This document shows positions 21,801 to 32,583 of a stretch of 64,000 bases of DNA, piece after piece. The stretch lies in the NCBI RefSeq assembly GCF_032854445.1, contig NC_088300.1, positions 75,569,005-75,633,004 of the forward strand, written 5' to 3'. This DNA is from Liolophura sinensis. Its lineage: Eukaryota; Mollusca; Polyplacophora; Chitonida; Chitonidae. Each line of letters begins with the position of its first letter. Position 1 is the stretch's first letter. The notes under the pieces were generated by a model that ran no database searches, was not told where the DNA came from, and saw only the letters and a program-made list of their open reading frames with translations. A program made the translations under genes and the position numbers.

Positions 21801-24800
21801 GATGGTTTCTGCCTGGGGGTTTTGTTCAGTTCCCGGACACCTTTGAGGGATGGGGATGATTTCTGCTTGGGGGTTTTGTTCAGTTCCCGGACACCTTTGA
21901 GGGATGGGGATGGTTTCTGCTTGGGGGTTCTGTTCAGTTCCCGGACACCTTTGAGGGATGGGGATGGTTTCTGCTTGGGGGTTTTGTTCATCTCCCGTAC
22001 CCCTTTCAGTGATGGTGAGGAACGGCGTTTTGGCGACTTCAACAATTCGCGTACACCATGTAAGGAATCACTCTTTTGAAGACGTTTAGCAAAAAGTTCC
22101 TTCAGGCCCAGGGCATTAGCACTTTTACGTGATTTTCCATCTACAGGTGAACTATTTTCCGAGGTAACAATTGGAGACACAAACATTTCCCCCGGTCCGT
22201 TTGGACTGGCTGGTAAGTCATCAAACAGGTTATCTGAAGGGCTTTGCAGACTCTTTCCTGTTTTGTTCTGAGGGGAGTGTGCTGGAGGAGTGGAAAACAG
22301 ATTCTCCACCCCACCCAAGCTCACCCTTGATCCACGACTCTTTCTCCTCACTCCCTGAAGCAACAAGTGGACAATGTTGACTAAGATGAACAGAAAATGG
22401 TATCTTAAAATGTTGGGAGAACTTATCGCAGAAATGATGTAATTACTTCAGATATTACTCTTGTCCTAATACTGAAAACTGAATCTTTAGCAAAAGTTCA
22501 TCATAAATGTCACTCAAAGTGAATAAGGAGCAAAATAATGTTCTCTGTTATTTATATTTGATGATTGAAATAAAACTTACCTTGGAGATACTCTTGCGAC
22601 CCTTTCGTGGCAGAGTCTTCGGTGTTTTGGCAGACTTCTTTCCAATGAAAATGGTGGCAGGTGAATTGACATGGCCTGTGGAGGTGACTGCTTGCCGGCC
22701 TCGTCTGCCTGGTGTGGATGACTTGGTCTGGGGATAAATGACGATATGCATAATTAATCACTACACTGAATAAGTCAAAATTATGTTTACACAACATGCG
22801 TGCATGCTGTGCATAATGAAAACTGTCCACTAAGCATCACTGGTTCATCTTCATAAGGCTCACCTTTAAAACCCACCACTTGTTTAATGAATGCCTGAGA
22901 TTAAATAATATCGTTCTTTAGTCATGTTATTGTAGGGACCGGTTTCTCACTGCTAACAGGCATCCAATTAAAAGAACCATCCATGGCAATCAATCCTTGA
23001 TCAAATGAGAAATCAGGACACCTCATACCTTCCACCATGTGTAACACTCATTTCTTGACTTACCATTCCCACTGAATTACCTACCTTGGTATCACTCTCC
23101 CATACAAATGGTGCATTTATGGAGTTATTCTATGACTTTATGACCAATGCTATGGGTTTTCTACATTTTGTTGTTTAGAAAATAGCACTGGAATGCATGC
23201 TCCACCAGATGAGTTCCAATTTTTTGCAGTTTATGCATCAAAAAACTAATCTTGTGTCACTTCATTATCACAGCAGCTGCTGTGTAACAAGGGAGGCAAC
23301 TGAGTGAAGACCATTAATACAAAGCACCATACCATAATACAATTGTATAATCACACACACACACTGAGGTATTAATTTATGCTGCATGTCCAACAGATCA
23401 GCCAAACAAATAAATCAGCAATCATCACTAAAGACCCTCACCTTTTGAGGCCTTGGGGTAAGCGTTCTCTTTCTGCTGACAATCTTCACAACAACTGGTT
23501 TTGCATAAGATCTCCTCTGGACCACTCCGGTAACAACAGCTGGATCCACCTGCTTCTTAACAACATCTGACCACAACATCTTGGGGGTCTTCCGTGTAGA
23601 TTTTACCGGGGTCGGCAGCTTGGGAGTGGCAGATTTGCCATGGATAGCTCTGAGTGCAATAACCTTTTTAAAATCTGTGGGAGGTGACACAATCTTGTCT
23701 ACCGGGGACTTGAAGGATTTAGCTTTCTTTGAGCTGGTCACCTTTAATGTTGGTGTTGACCTCCTTCCTGCTCGTCCAGGAGTGGCTTTAGGGGTCTTAA
23801 CCTTAGTTTCTGACTTTCTGCCTGACTTTGGGGTTTGAGATCTACGTCCAGGAGCAGGTAGTTTTGGGGAGGCTGACAACTCCACCACATATGCCAGCTG
23901 ATCAGCAGACTCCTGGCCCTTATAGAAGTCCTCTGGAGTCATCATCAGATCGGACACTCCCGTCAAGGTCACATCAAGGTTAGACTTGCCTCTCTTGTTC
24001 TTTGGGGTCTTCATGATTCGCTTGATGCCTTCCAGATTTGCATCACCAGACCCGATCTGTTTCGGGGTTTTCACCAGTTCCCTTAGACCAGTGAAGCTCA
24101 AGTCTAGAGAATCTCTGCTGTACCCTTTGGAGGTACTTCCCCGTGAGTTTCTCTTCCCGGTCAGAGAAACCAAGGTTGGTGAAGGCATCTTCTTAGCCTT
24201 AGATGATGGTCTTCCAGCAGACCTGGGTGATTTTTGCTTTCCCTTTGGTGAATCTGTTTGTGGTGTTTTTGGTGATGTCACAGGTGATGCTGATCTAGAA
24301 GTTTTTGGGGAGGGGTTTTTTACTGTGCTGACAGTGGGTGATGGTGTCTTTTTTGCTTTCGGTGACGGTTTCTTTGTTGCTTTCAGTGATGGTGTCTTTC
24401 TTGCTTTTGGTGATGGTGTCTTTGTTGCTTTCGGTGACGGAGTCTTTGTTGCTTTCGGTGATAAGGTCTTCGTTGTCTTAGGTGATGGGGTTTTTGCAGT
24501 TTTGGGGGACGGTGTTCGTGAAGCCTTAGGTGTTCCTCCTCTAACTGGGGTCCTCACATTTTTCTTCGGGCTTTCCTCCTTAATTGGGGATGCATTTATG
24601 ACACTGGCAGCCAAAGATCTTCTCTTTAGCAATGGTCTGGGAGAGTTAATTGTGGCTACAGGCATAGATAGCCTCCTGGGTGTTGCACCCCGTCTCACTG
24701 GAGTATCTGGAGGCAGATGTTTGTTGAAGTGTTCAGGACTCAGGGCAGGGCCAAATGACACTCGTTTTCGTTTGGGGTTAGGAGCAATGGAATCAAGAGA

Positions 24801-27800
24801 CTTCCTTTTCTTCCCAGTGGAAGGCTTTCTACCTGATCCAGACAAGGGAGACTCTGAAATGACAACATAAAACAGCATTTCATCATTTCTCTGCAATGCT
24901 ACACAGCTTCATTCACTAAAATAAAATAACATATTCTTTGTTACATTTCAAGGGCCCTTGGATAACAACTTTCTTTTCTTCCTACGTGATCTGTGGTAAA
25001 CATTTCAGAGAGAGGTGTTACGAACTAAAAAAATCACCTTTAGGGGAGCGCTTTGGGGCAAGTTTGGGTGTGGTCACAGTCTCATCCTCCTCCAGAACTG
25101 GTTCGGAGCGCCGCCTCAGGGCATTGATTCCCGGCTTGAGCTGCGGCATGGCAGGGGTTCGAGGACTGACGGGGGGCAGGGACTGAACAGACAAACAACA
25201 TGGACAGCTGTAGGCACTGGGAAAATATTACTAAAACGCTACACAAAACTATGGCTAAATTGAGAATTACAGCAAGCATCAAAAGCCTTTACAAATCCAT
25301 GTCAACATCATCTGCAAAGTTATGTGACAAACATTCCATATCATGTCAAGAAATTATTCGAATGTTGTTAGCACAAGTCTCCCAAACCTAAGTCACCTAT
25401 GGTGTTGCATATAAAATGGCAACTTAGAATGCATTTTAAATGCCTGATTATGGAATAAAAAAACCTGTCTAATGAGGCCAACAGCAAGGCTTACTAAAAA
25501 TATCTTCCTCAGCCAATCTGTGTGTATCGTACAAAGGACACATTGCAAAAGATGTAAGCCGCAGCAGACCTTCAATCTGAGTGAAGCTAATCACTGCACC
25601 AAATATCCATTACAAATCTTTCTAAATCATTTTTCCTTGGATCTGTCTTCATCAATCATATCACCTTACAGTGTTTATCCCAGACATTATACACCCCCAA
25701 AAAAAATATTTGTAAAAAGTAGATTTATGAGGTTCTGTGCAAGTGAACTGCATATATGTGAACCTACCTTTCTGCCAGAGCCAGACTTGCGGCCACTGTG
25801 AGAGCCTCTGCCCACTGATGATCTCTTGGGAGTTGCCTCTTGTTCCTCTGGAGAAGTTATGGCGTCCAACAGCTGTCTTGGTGTCTGTACCTTTGGTGGC
25901 CGTTTTGGTGACTTGCCTGGGGTGGATTTGCTAGATTTTGGAGTTACCTGACTTGTGGGTGTTTTCTTCGGGTTGGGCGATGGTGTTCTAGACTTTGTCA
26001 CACTTGGGAATGTGGCTTTTGGAGATGCAGATCTAGCTCTGGTCAATTGCTTTACACTTGGTGAAGGTGTTCTGTCTCTTGGGGAGGCCTGAGTTCCTTT
26101 CTTGGATGATTTTGGAGTTAATTCGACCAGATGTGCAACATCATTTGTTGATGATTTAGGCGCAGTTTTAGGAGAGGCTGCCTGTGACTTGGGGGTTGTC
26201 TTGGGTGATGAGGGTGATGTGGGGGTCGGTTTGGGTGATGAGGTGCTTGATTTGGGTGATGAGGTGCGTGACTTGGGGGTTGTTTTGGGTGATGAGGTGC
26301 GTGACTTGGGGGTTGTTTTGGGTGATGGGGTGCGTGACTTGAGGGTTGTTTTGGGTGATGGGGTGCGTGACTTGGGGGTTGTTTTGGGTGATGGGGTGCG
26401 TGACTTGGAGGTTGTTTTGGATGATGAGGTGGGTGACTTGGGGGTTGTTTTGGGTGATGAGGTGCGTGACTTAGGGGTTGTTTTAGGAGATGCTGCCTTT
26501 GACTTGGGGGTAGATTTTGGAGATGACCTCTGTAACTTGGGTGAAGATGTTCGTGACTTTGGAGTACCTTTTGGGAAAGAAGTGCTTAATCTTGGTTTAG
26601 ATTTTGGCGATGAACTTCGTGACTTTCTGGTGGATGTTGGCTCCTCTATGTCAGACCTGGAGATAGCCTGTGTAAACTGTGTCTGCGACTTAGGGGTTGC
26701 TTTTGGTGATTTCACTTGTGTCTTGGGTGTAGCTTTCAGAGATTGTTTGGAAGTGTGTGGACTGTCTTTCTGCTGTGGAGACTGCGCCTTGATTGGTACC
26801 CTTGGAGATTTTGACTTTTTGATAACTTGTGACAGGAGATTATTCAGTGCAAGAGGGGTGGCAGTCAGCACTGAGATATTTGCACTATCCCCAGCAGCAC
26901 TCAGTCTACCTGGAGATTTCTTAGCAGCTTTGTCGCTTGATTTTGGAGTTTTCTGAGCAGGGGATTTAGCTGGAGTTTTTTGCCTCGGTGATTTCGATGG
27001 AATGTTCTTTTTGGAGATCGACAGAACAGCATTGGGAGTTTTCTTTGTGGACAAAGGACTCTTTGTTAGGTTACTTTTTGGGGTGTTGTTTACTCGAGAT
27101 GACAAAACTTTTGCTGCATTGGGTGAATTCTTTGGAGAGGCTCTGGGAGTTGGAGGCTTTTTCTGAAAATGTAAAATTTGTTTTTTAAACAAATGACATA
27201 CTATGAGAAATCTGCCCATGTTTACTATTCTACTATTCTCCTGCAGAGGCATGTAGCCTTTCTAAAAGTCTTGTTTAATGAGCATAATAAAGGTTTTATA
27301 TGGAGGTGGGTATAAAAATAAAATTGAACATCATCTAATTTGCAGAAAATGTGATTTACCATGCAACCTTTCGTGTTGATGTCAGGTTTACAGGGATTGT
27401 ATAGCCTTACAACAAAATCGAACAAAATAAATGATTCCAAATTCGATAATTTAGGTTCACTTGTCCTAAAAACGTAAAATTGGTGTTGCCAAACCAATAC
27501 ATTAAAAACTGTATACATACAACCATACCGACAGTGAGTATAATTACCTACCTTTGGAGAGATAACCTTTGTCAGTGGTGATTTGCTCGCCGAGTATGCA
27601 GGACCTGAATTAGCTGGGCTCTTGGAACCTGGCCTTTCAGGCGTTCTGTGAGGGGATTTGGGTGGAAATTCAAACCTGAATGACCGATCTGTGATAGTGA
27701 ACAAGTCTTTGTGGCTAAGCTGGAGCGTGTCTCTCAAGACACTACCATTTAACTCTGTTGGCGAGCCACTGCTTAGGTTAGTGAGAAAAACCTGGAAAAG

Positions 27801-29964
27801 TAAAATAAAAACAGACTTACAACCACAATCTCATGAAATCATGACATGTTAATATGTCAAACATGATAGGTAAAGTAAGAAAATTGGAACATGGAGCTGG
27901 AGATTTACTATTGTATTCCAAGTTCACTACTGGGTTTATACCACTAGTCTCATCCCCTGGACCTCAATACATAACAAAATGAACTTTCATTTGGACAAAA
28001 AATCAATATCAAGCTTAAATCTAAGTACATCTTTGAACATTTAGATCCTAACATTAATTTGACTCTGACTGTACACCTGGAATACCTGAAATCTGAACGC
28101 TTGGTACAGCTCTCAGGTGACCTATGTACATTCTGGGGAATAGCCAGTGAGGTTTTCAGCACCCTTTACTATGAATACTAAACAGCTTGTGTTATGTAGG
28201 CCTACACATGCCATCACCTTTGACTCAGTGGTAAGAAAACATCAAAATATACTTCATAAACAACCGTTTGATATCTTCAAAATCTTGCTGCAGAAATACA
28301 CTGATCACTTTACCCAACTGCATGACCTGACGCAAAGCCTACCTACACACAGCTTGAAACTTCTCACTAAATTATGTCATCCGTCTAATTCAACTCTTCA
28401 ATGCAGCATGAACTTCACTAGTTTCCGGTGCAAGTGTGCTGACATGTGGTCTCTGGTCAAAACAGGTGCAATCAAAGAGAACTGGTTTCTTGTTTAGTTA
28501 CATAAAGGTGTCAAAACTTCCAGAACACAAAGACAGCTGATTGCATCCCAAGCTTAGACTGACATGCCTTCCCAACCTCGGGCATTATTCTGCCTCTCAT
28601 ATGGGCTCTACCTCACTGCATGTGCTTGACTTAGTTCAGGGATTAATCTTTCTCACATACAGCAACTTACAACATATGCTAGTTATATTGCTGGATGGGA
28701 CAGGTAAGCTTTCTGTGAAACTAGAATAGAAACCATTGTCACTGTAACATAAATTAGGCTAATACGTCAATACTCAATTTGCCTGCATATAACTTTTTAA
28801 CACGTGGCTGACGAAGTTAAAAAACCTATTCAATCTAACTAGTGTTTTGAGGATCTTGTATGTTACATGTGGACTTTGTCAGGTACCTCTTGGTATGCAC
28901 CTGACAAGATGGGATTTGATGCCTGGCAATGTCTTGTGAGTCTGCTTATTTGCAGGCTTGCAGTTATGACTTTAAAGCCTTAGGTTTACACACTGTCATA
29001 ACTTACCTCTCCCTTCTTGTTCACATCTATACGAGAATGTTCCAGACTCACATTGGGTAGCTGTATTCTGATGTCACAGTCACTACTCCTGAAAATTAAT
29101 ACATTTTGAAGACTAGTTTAACAAGTCGTGTACAATGTACTATCAGCTAATGTAATATCATTTTTCCACACAATTTTCAAATGTTGAATTTAAGCAACTT
29201 ATGTATGAAGTTAACAAATATATTTGCTGGGTTTGTCGAGTTCCTGCCTTCAAGAGAAGTACATGTATAAGTTGATCAGCGGATAAAAGCACAATGCTCT
29301 CAAAATATACCTGAATTATCACAATGTGATGATCAGGGTGTTCAAAAAGGGCAAGTAGCAGGCTGCATACAGCTGTCTACTGCTGTCCCCGTAGCCGACC
29401 ACTTTGAATATTCTTACTATTTAAACAATAGTAATTGTGACATAAATTCTTTCAATTCAACCGCCCACTTCTGAACTCCTTTTCCAATTCTAAATGAAAA
29501 CCCTGGCAGATGCACAAAAGCATAAGAATAAGCCAAATTGGCATTTAAGAAGTATCGAGAGTTAACGTAGGTTTGGAGCAAACTAATGTGGCTAAAATCC
29601 ATGGTTTCAATTTTACGCTATATGCTACACTGAATATACATTTTGTATAGTCAGTGATGTTGGCAGCCACAAAAAAAAAGTTAGTCTGCGAGATACCCAA
29701 CCTTATCTCACCTAAGAACAAAGATTCTGCTAACTGTAGACAAAAGTTGTAGAGCATGAATTCAAAAGATCAAAAATGTCCTTATAAATTTTAATGACTT
29801 GCATAAGAACTGCCATGTACGTCGTCATATCAGGCTGTTACAAGTATTGATTTGTCTTATCTAAGTTCTTACCTTCCAAAGAGACAGGCTGTGGCAGTGA
29901 GTGGAAAATTTGCTCCGTCAGTGCCATTTCTCTTGATCACCACGATCTTCCCATAAAGGGGCAT
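18868..29964 (-). CDS. MKI67: Ki-67 (MKI67) homologue, proliferation-associated chromosome periphery protein
   Basis: Eleven coding exons: 29873-29964, 29007-29088, 27552-27791, 25768-27162, 25038-25182, 23442-24853, 22581-22727, 21062-22354, about 20729-20874, 20503-20546, 18868-19721. All phases agree and give about 1,949 residues. In vertebrates Ki-67 coats mitotic chromosomes, organises perichromosomal material and recruits protein phosphatase 1. Residues 1-105 form an FHA domain (TACLFGR, DCDIRIQLP, ELNGSV, DRSFRFE). Exon 6 carries the PP1 motif RVSF (682-685) followed by HFNKHLPPDTPVRRG, equivalent to the Ki-67/Repo-Man docking segment. WSDVVKK in exon 6 and NSPATIFIGK in exon 7 match conserved human Ki-67 stretches. 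Exon 4 is an S/T-P-x-K array, exon 8 holds 18-residue SLKGVRELNKTP repeats, and exon 11 is an H1-like basic tail. The exon 9 acceptor is weak and approximate. A 5' untranslated exon probably ends at 30735. Human Ki-67 is longer (3,256 residues). Confidence 0.93.
19325..19570 (-). repeat. H1-like Lys/Ala/Pro repeat in the Ki-67 C-terminal exon
   Basis: Short units of the form A-T-P-K-K and A-A-S-K-K repeat about a dozen times. The surrounding tail is rich in Lys, Pro, Ser and R-G-K/T-R-G-R-K pairs. This resembles histone H1 C-terminal tails and probably serves for DNA or chromatin binding, as the basic C-terminus of vertebrate Ki-67 does. Confidence 0.75.
21635..22066 (-). repeat. 18-residue (54-bp) tandem repeat in Ki-67 exon 8
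   Basis: Seven clean units (21689-22066) of SLKGVRELNKTPKQKPSP type and two degenerate units after them. Isolated copies occur before (SLGGVENLFSTPP, ALGLKELF) and in exon 6 (FTGLRELVKTPKQ, LEGIKRIMKTPKN, LTGVSDLMMTPED). Each unit ends in T-P plus basic residues, a CDK-type site. Confidence 0.9.
24687..24764 (-). other. Ki-67 PP1-docking segment (RVSF ... LPPDTPVRRG)
   Basis: RVSF is encoded at 24753-24764, preceded by a basic stretch (NPKRK) and followed by FGPALSPEHFNKHLPPDTP and VRRG. In human Ki-67 and Repo-Man the matching region binds PP1-gamma, and phosphorylation of the RVxF Ser/Thr blocks binding. Serine is kept here. Confidence 0.88.
26160..26540 (-). repeat. 33-bp (11-residue) repeat of S/T-P-K sites in Ki-67 exon 4
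   Basis: About ten units close to T-T-P-K-S-R-T-S-S-P-K, each giving two proline-directed sites. The DNA is also tandemly repeated, so copy number may vary between individuals. Confidence 0.85.
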
Positions 29965-30734
29965 GGCGAAGGGAACCTACCTGAAACTGGAAACAGTTAG
30001 AGGCAATTAAATCATTTTAGTTTGCTTTCATGTCAAGTTCAACAAATTTCATAAGAACTCATGACTCAATAAATAGTACAGTCAGACACAAGTAAGTGAC
30101 AGAATCCGAGGGTCATAACCCTACATCTTGTTCAAATGATGCTGAAGGATTGTTATAAACAACAGTACATCTGACACTGTAACAATCTGTTACAAGGTTA
30201 AACACATCTTTCCAAATAATATAAAACAGGAATCATGGAAAAATTTACAGACAACACGAAAAACAACAGCAATCATTTATAAGGCTCACAGAGAAGTGAT
30301 CAGCATATAAATGTACTGAAAACCCATTTTATCTTTATGCCGACAAGCCTACACATCAGATTTCAGCGGCAAGTTTAAAAGTGGGTTACAGCTGTTACTC
30401 TCTCTTACAGTCTATAAACACGACAATGCAAGTTCCACCAAACATCAAAAGCTTATGATTTCCACAAACCCGACTTAACTGAAGCTATTCACTCAAACTG
30501 CCACTGGCACCTTATGGTGGCTTCATTTTGCAATCGGCAAGAAAATCGAAGGCGCCGAAACGACAAAGAACCAATGCTCTGGATGTCTTTTATTATTAGA
30601 TCGTACAAACCCTCATTTCTTTGCATGGTTACATAATTATATCCGTTAAACTGGACACATAACCAAAAACACAGACAACAATGTAATCGTTGAAATGATC
30701 TAATTAGGCAAAAATTTTATAAAATACTACTTAC

Positions 30735-31264
30735 CGTTAAAACCTAAATCATAAATACGCATACATTGACGCTAGCGCGCGGTTAACTTGTTCGCCTTAC
30801 GCGAAACCGATTTACCCACGTTACTTCTGCATCTCCGCCAAAAAACGCAATACTGCCAACACGTTGCTTTTACATCTGTATGGATAATTTTTACACTTCA
30901 GTTAACAGAGTTTATTACAAAATAAGTTGTTAAGTACATAATTAGCTTCTAACTACTTATAATTTTTGTAAAAATTCTTTGGAGTAGTGTGTAAATGCGG
31001 TAAAACATTGTGAAGAGCGTGCGTAGGAATATCCTGAGAAATTTAACGGTGCCTTTAAATTGATTGGTTAAGAGGGTTTTACGGGCAGGTCACGTGGGCT
31101 ATACTTCCATATTTGGATATTATGTACAAAGGTCATATAAACACATGTCCATTTCAAAGTACGTCGAATGAGCGCCGTTCCATTCACCGTTACAATTTTG
31201 GCGCCTATGCTGGGAAACTTGATGTCAATTATTTTGACACAGTCAAGGCAAATTTCGCACCGAA
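30735..31264. promoter_or_regulatory. divergent promoter of Ki-67 (-) and the novel CDK-site gene (+)
   Basis: A non-coding first exon of Ki-67 probably ends at 30735 (GTAAGT donor on the minus strand), and a non-coding first exon of the plus-strand gene probably ends at 31264 (GTAGGT). Between them lie TTTTGGCGCC at 31196-31205, a GGCGG-type E2F-like site at about 30836-30844 (minus), a CpG-containing stretch near 30775-30840, a TTTAAA at 31054 and an inverted CCAAT box (ATTGG) at 31063. This combination is typical of cell-cycle genes. Transcription start sites are inferred. Confidence 0.55.
31196..31205 (+). promoter_or_regulatory. E2F-like site TTTTGGCGCC
   Basis: Matches the E2F consensus TTTSSCGC. 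It lies just upstream of the probable first exon of the plus-strand gene. Confidence 0.55.
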
Positions 31265-32103
31265 GTAGGTACTAACTTACTTTAAATTACCAGTCAAATA
31301 GCCTGTTTAAGTTACAGGCATTTGTTAAAGAAATGATATAACAAATATTGTGTTTAGGGGCGGTTTACTCCGATTTGTTGTTATTGTGCTGTTGTTGTTG
31401 TTGTTCAAATAATAGTAGATCTGCCCGAGGTGTGTAATAGTGGAGACTGATTTTTTTATTCAGCAATAAAATTGTCTAATTCAATTTGTTGAAACAGATA
31501 TGCGTGAAGAAGTTTGACTTGAGTAATTTGCATTTTACGTATAAATACACTGGACTGGAATAAAATTATTCTCATGGTAGTTGTCACACTTCTCCTTAGT
31601 TTAAGTAAATTATACATGATCATGTATTTTAAAAATCAAACAGTTATAACCCCCCATCCTTTTTGTCATCTAAATCTCTTCCCTGCACCACAGATGATTG
31701 TCACATTGTTACCGAGTTAGGTCTGTACATGAATAAACTTTTGTGAATAACATCATAATTAAATGATTCAAATGAATGATGTCCACTTGCTTTTGTAACA
31801 GAATTTCTTAAAAAGCTGAATGTAGACGAAACTGTCTTAAGCTAAGTAAAGACAGTTCAAAATAGAAGTAAGCATCGCCAAGTACACTCCTTGAAAATTG
31901 CTTCATCATGGAATCAAATGCATTCAAAACTTTTTATCAGTGGCAAGTAGTCTGGTGTCACATCACTATTATTTTATTTTTATTATTTATTTTTTTTTGA
32001 CCTACAGTTCAAATTTTTGTGACTTCTTAAAGTAATCTTTTATCTGTGATAAATAACTCCAATTCGATCATCTAAAGCTGTGTTTAAGACAAACTTCTTG
32101 GGG

Positions 32104-32165
32104 GTGAATGAATGAAAGAGTATGACTTAATACCACATCAGCAACATTTCAGCCATATTGTGGCG
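32104..32165 (+). mobile_element. short dispersed repeat, family 3
   Basis: Reads 'gaatgaatg', then 'cttaataccacatcagcaac' and 'atttcagccatattgtggcg'. It recurs at 41915-41985 with about 85-90 percent identity by eye. Confidence 0.55.
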
Positions 32166-32583
32166 ACTTTTTGAGATGTTATCTTACCGCAACTACATGT
32201 TTATACATAATACATATAGCTCATCATAGACTTTAGACATTTGAATTTATTTAACTCTCAAAAAAAAGTCTAAAAATATTAATTAAGTATTTTTCTGCAT
32301 AGCGTTCAGTTGTCTGACAGAAGAACCTTATTTCAACCAGTACAGGCTGAAGCAGTTCAAGTTTGGAAATGTGCCCCATTGGCCTAGGGTTAGTGCTAGA
32401 CAGTGGAGCTCTATTACAGTTCTTCATATTGAACAGCTGTGTTCAAGTCATGTAATTTAACATTAAATCAAACACATATATATTTGCCAAACTAGTTAAT
32501 TATATGTTATTTAACCTCAAAATCTTAAAGATGTTAATTTTGTTGTGCCTCTTGTCTTATAGTGTCATCAAGCAGTGATCATC

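Noticed and set aside
21384-22079. 231-codon plus-strand open frame
   Set aside because: Antisense shadow of the 54-bp repeats in Ki-67 exon 8.
23986-24870. 294-codon plus-strand open frame
   Set aside because: Antisense shadow of Ki-67 exon 6. The repeated S/T-P-K codons on the minus strand leave the opposite strand free of stops.
26102-26956. 284-codon plus-strand open frame (LGVVLGDEVRD repeats)
   Set aside because: Antisense shadow of the Ki-67 exon 4 phosphosite array.
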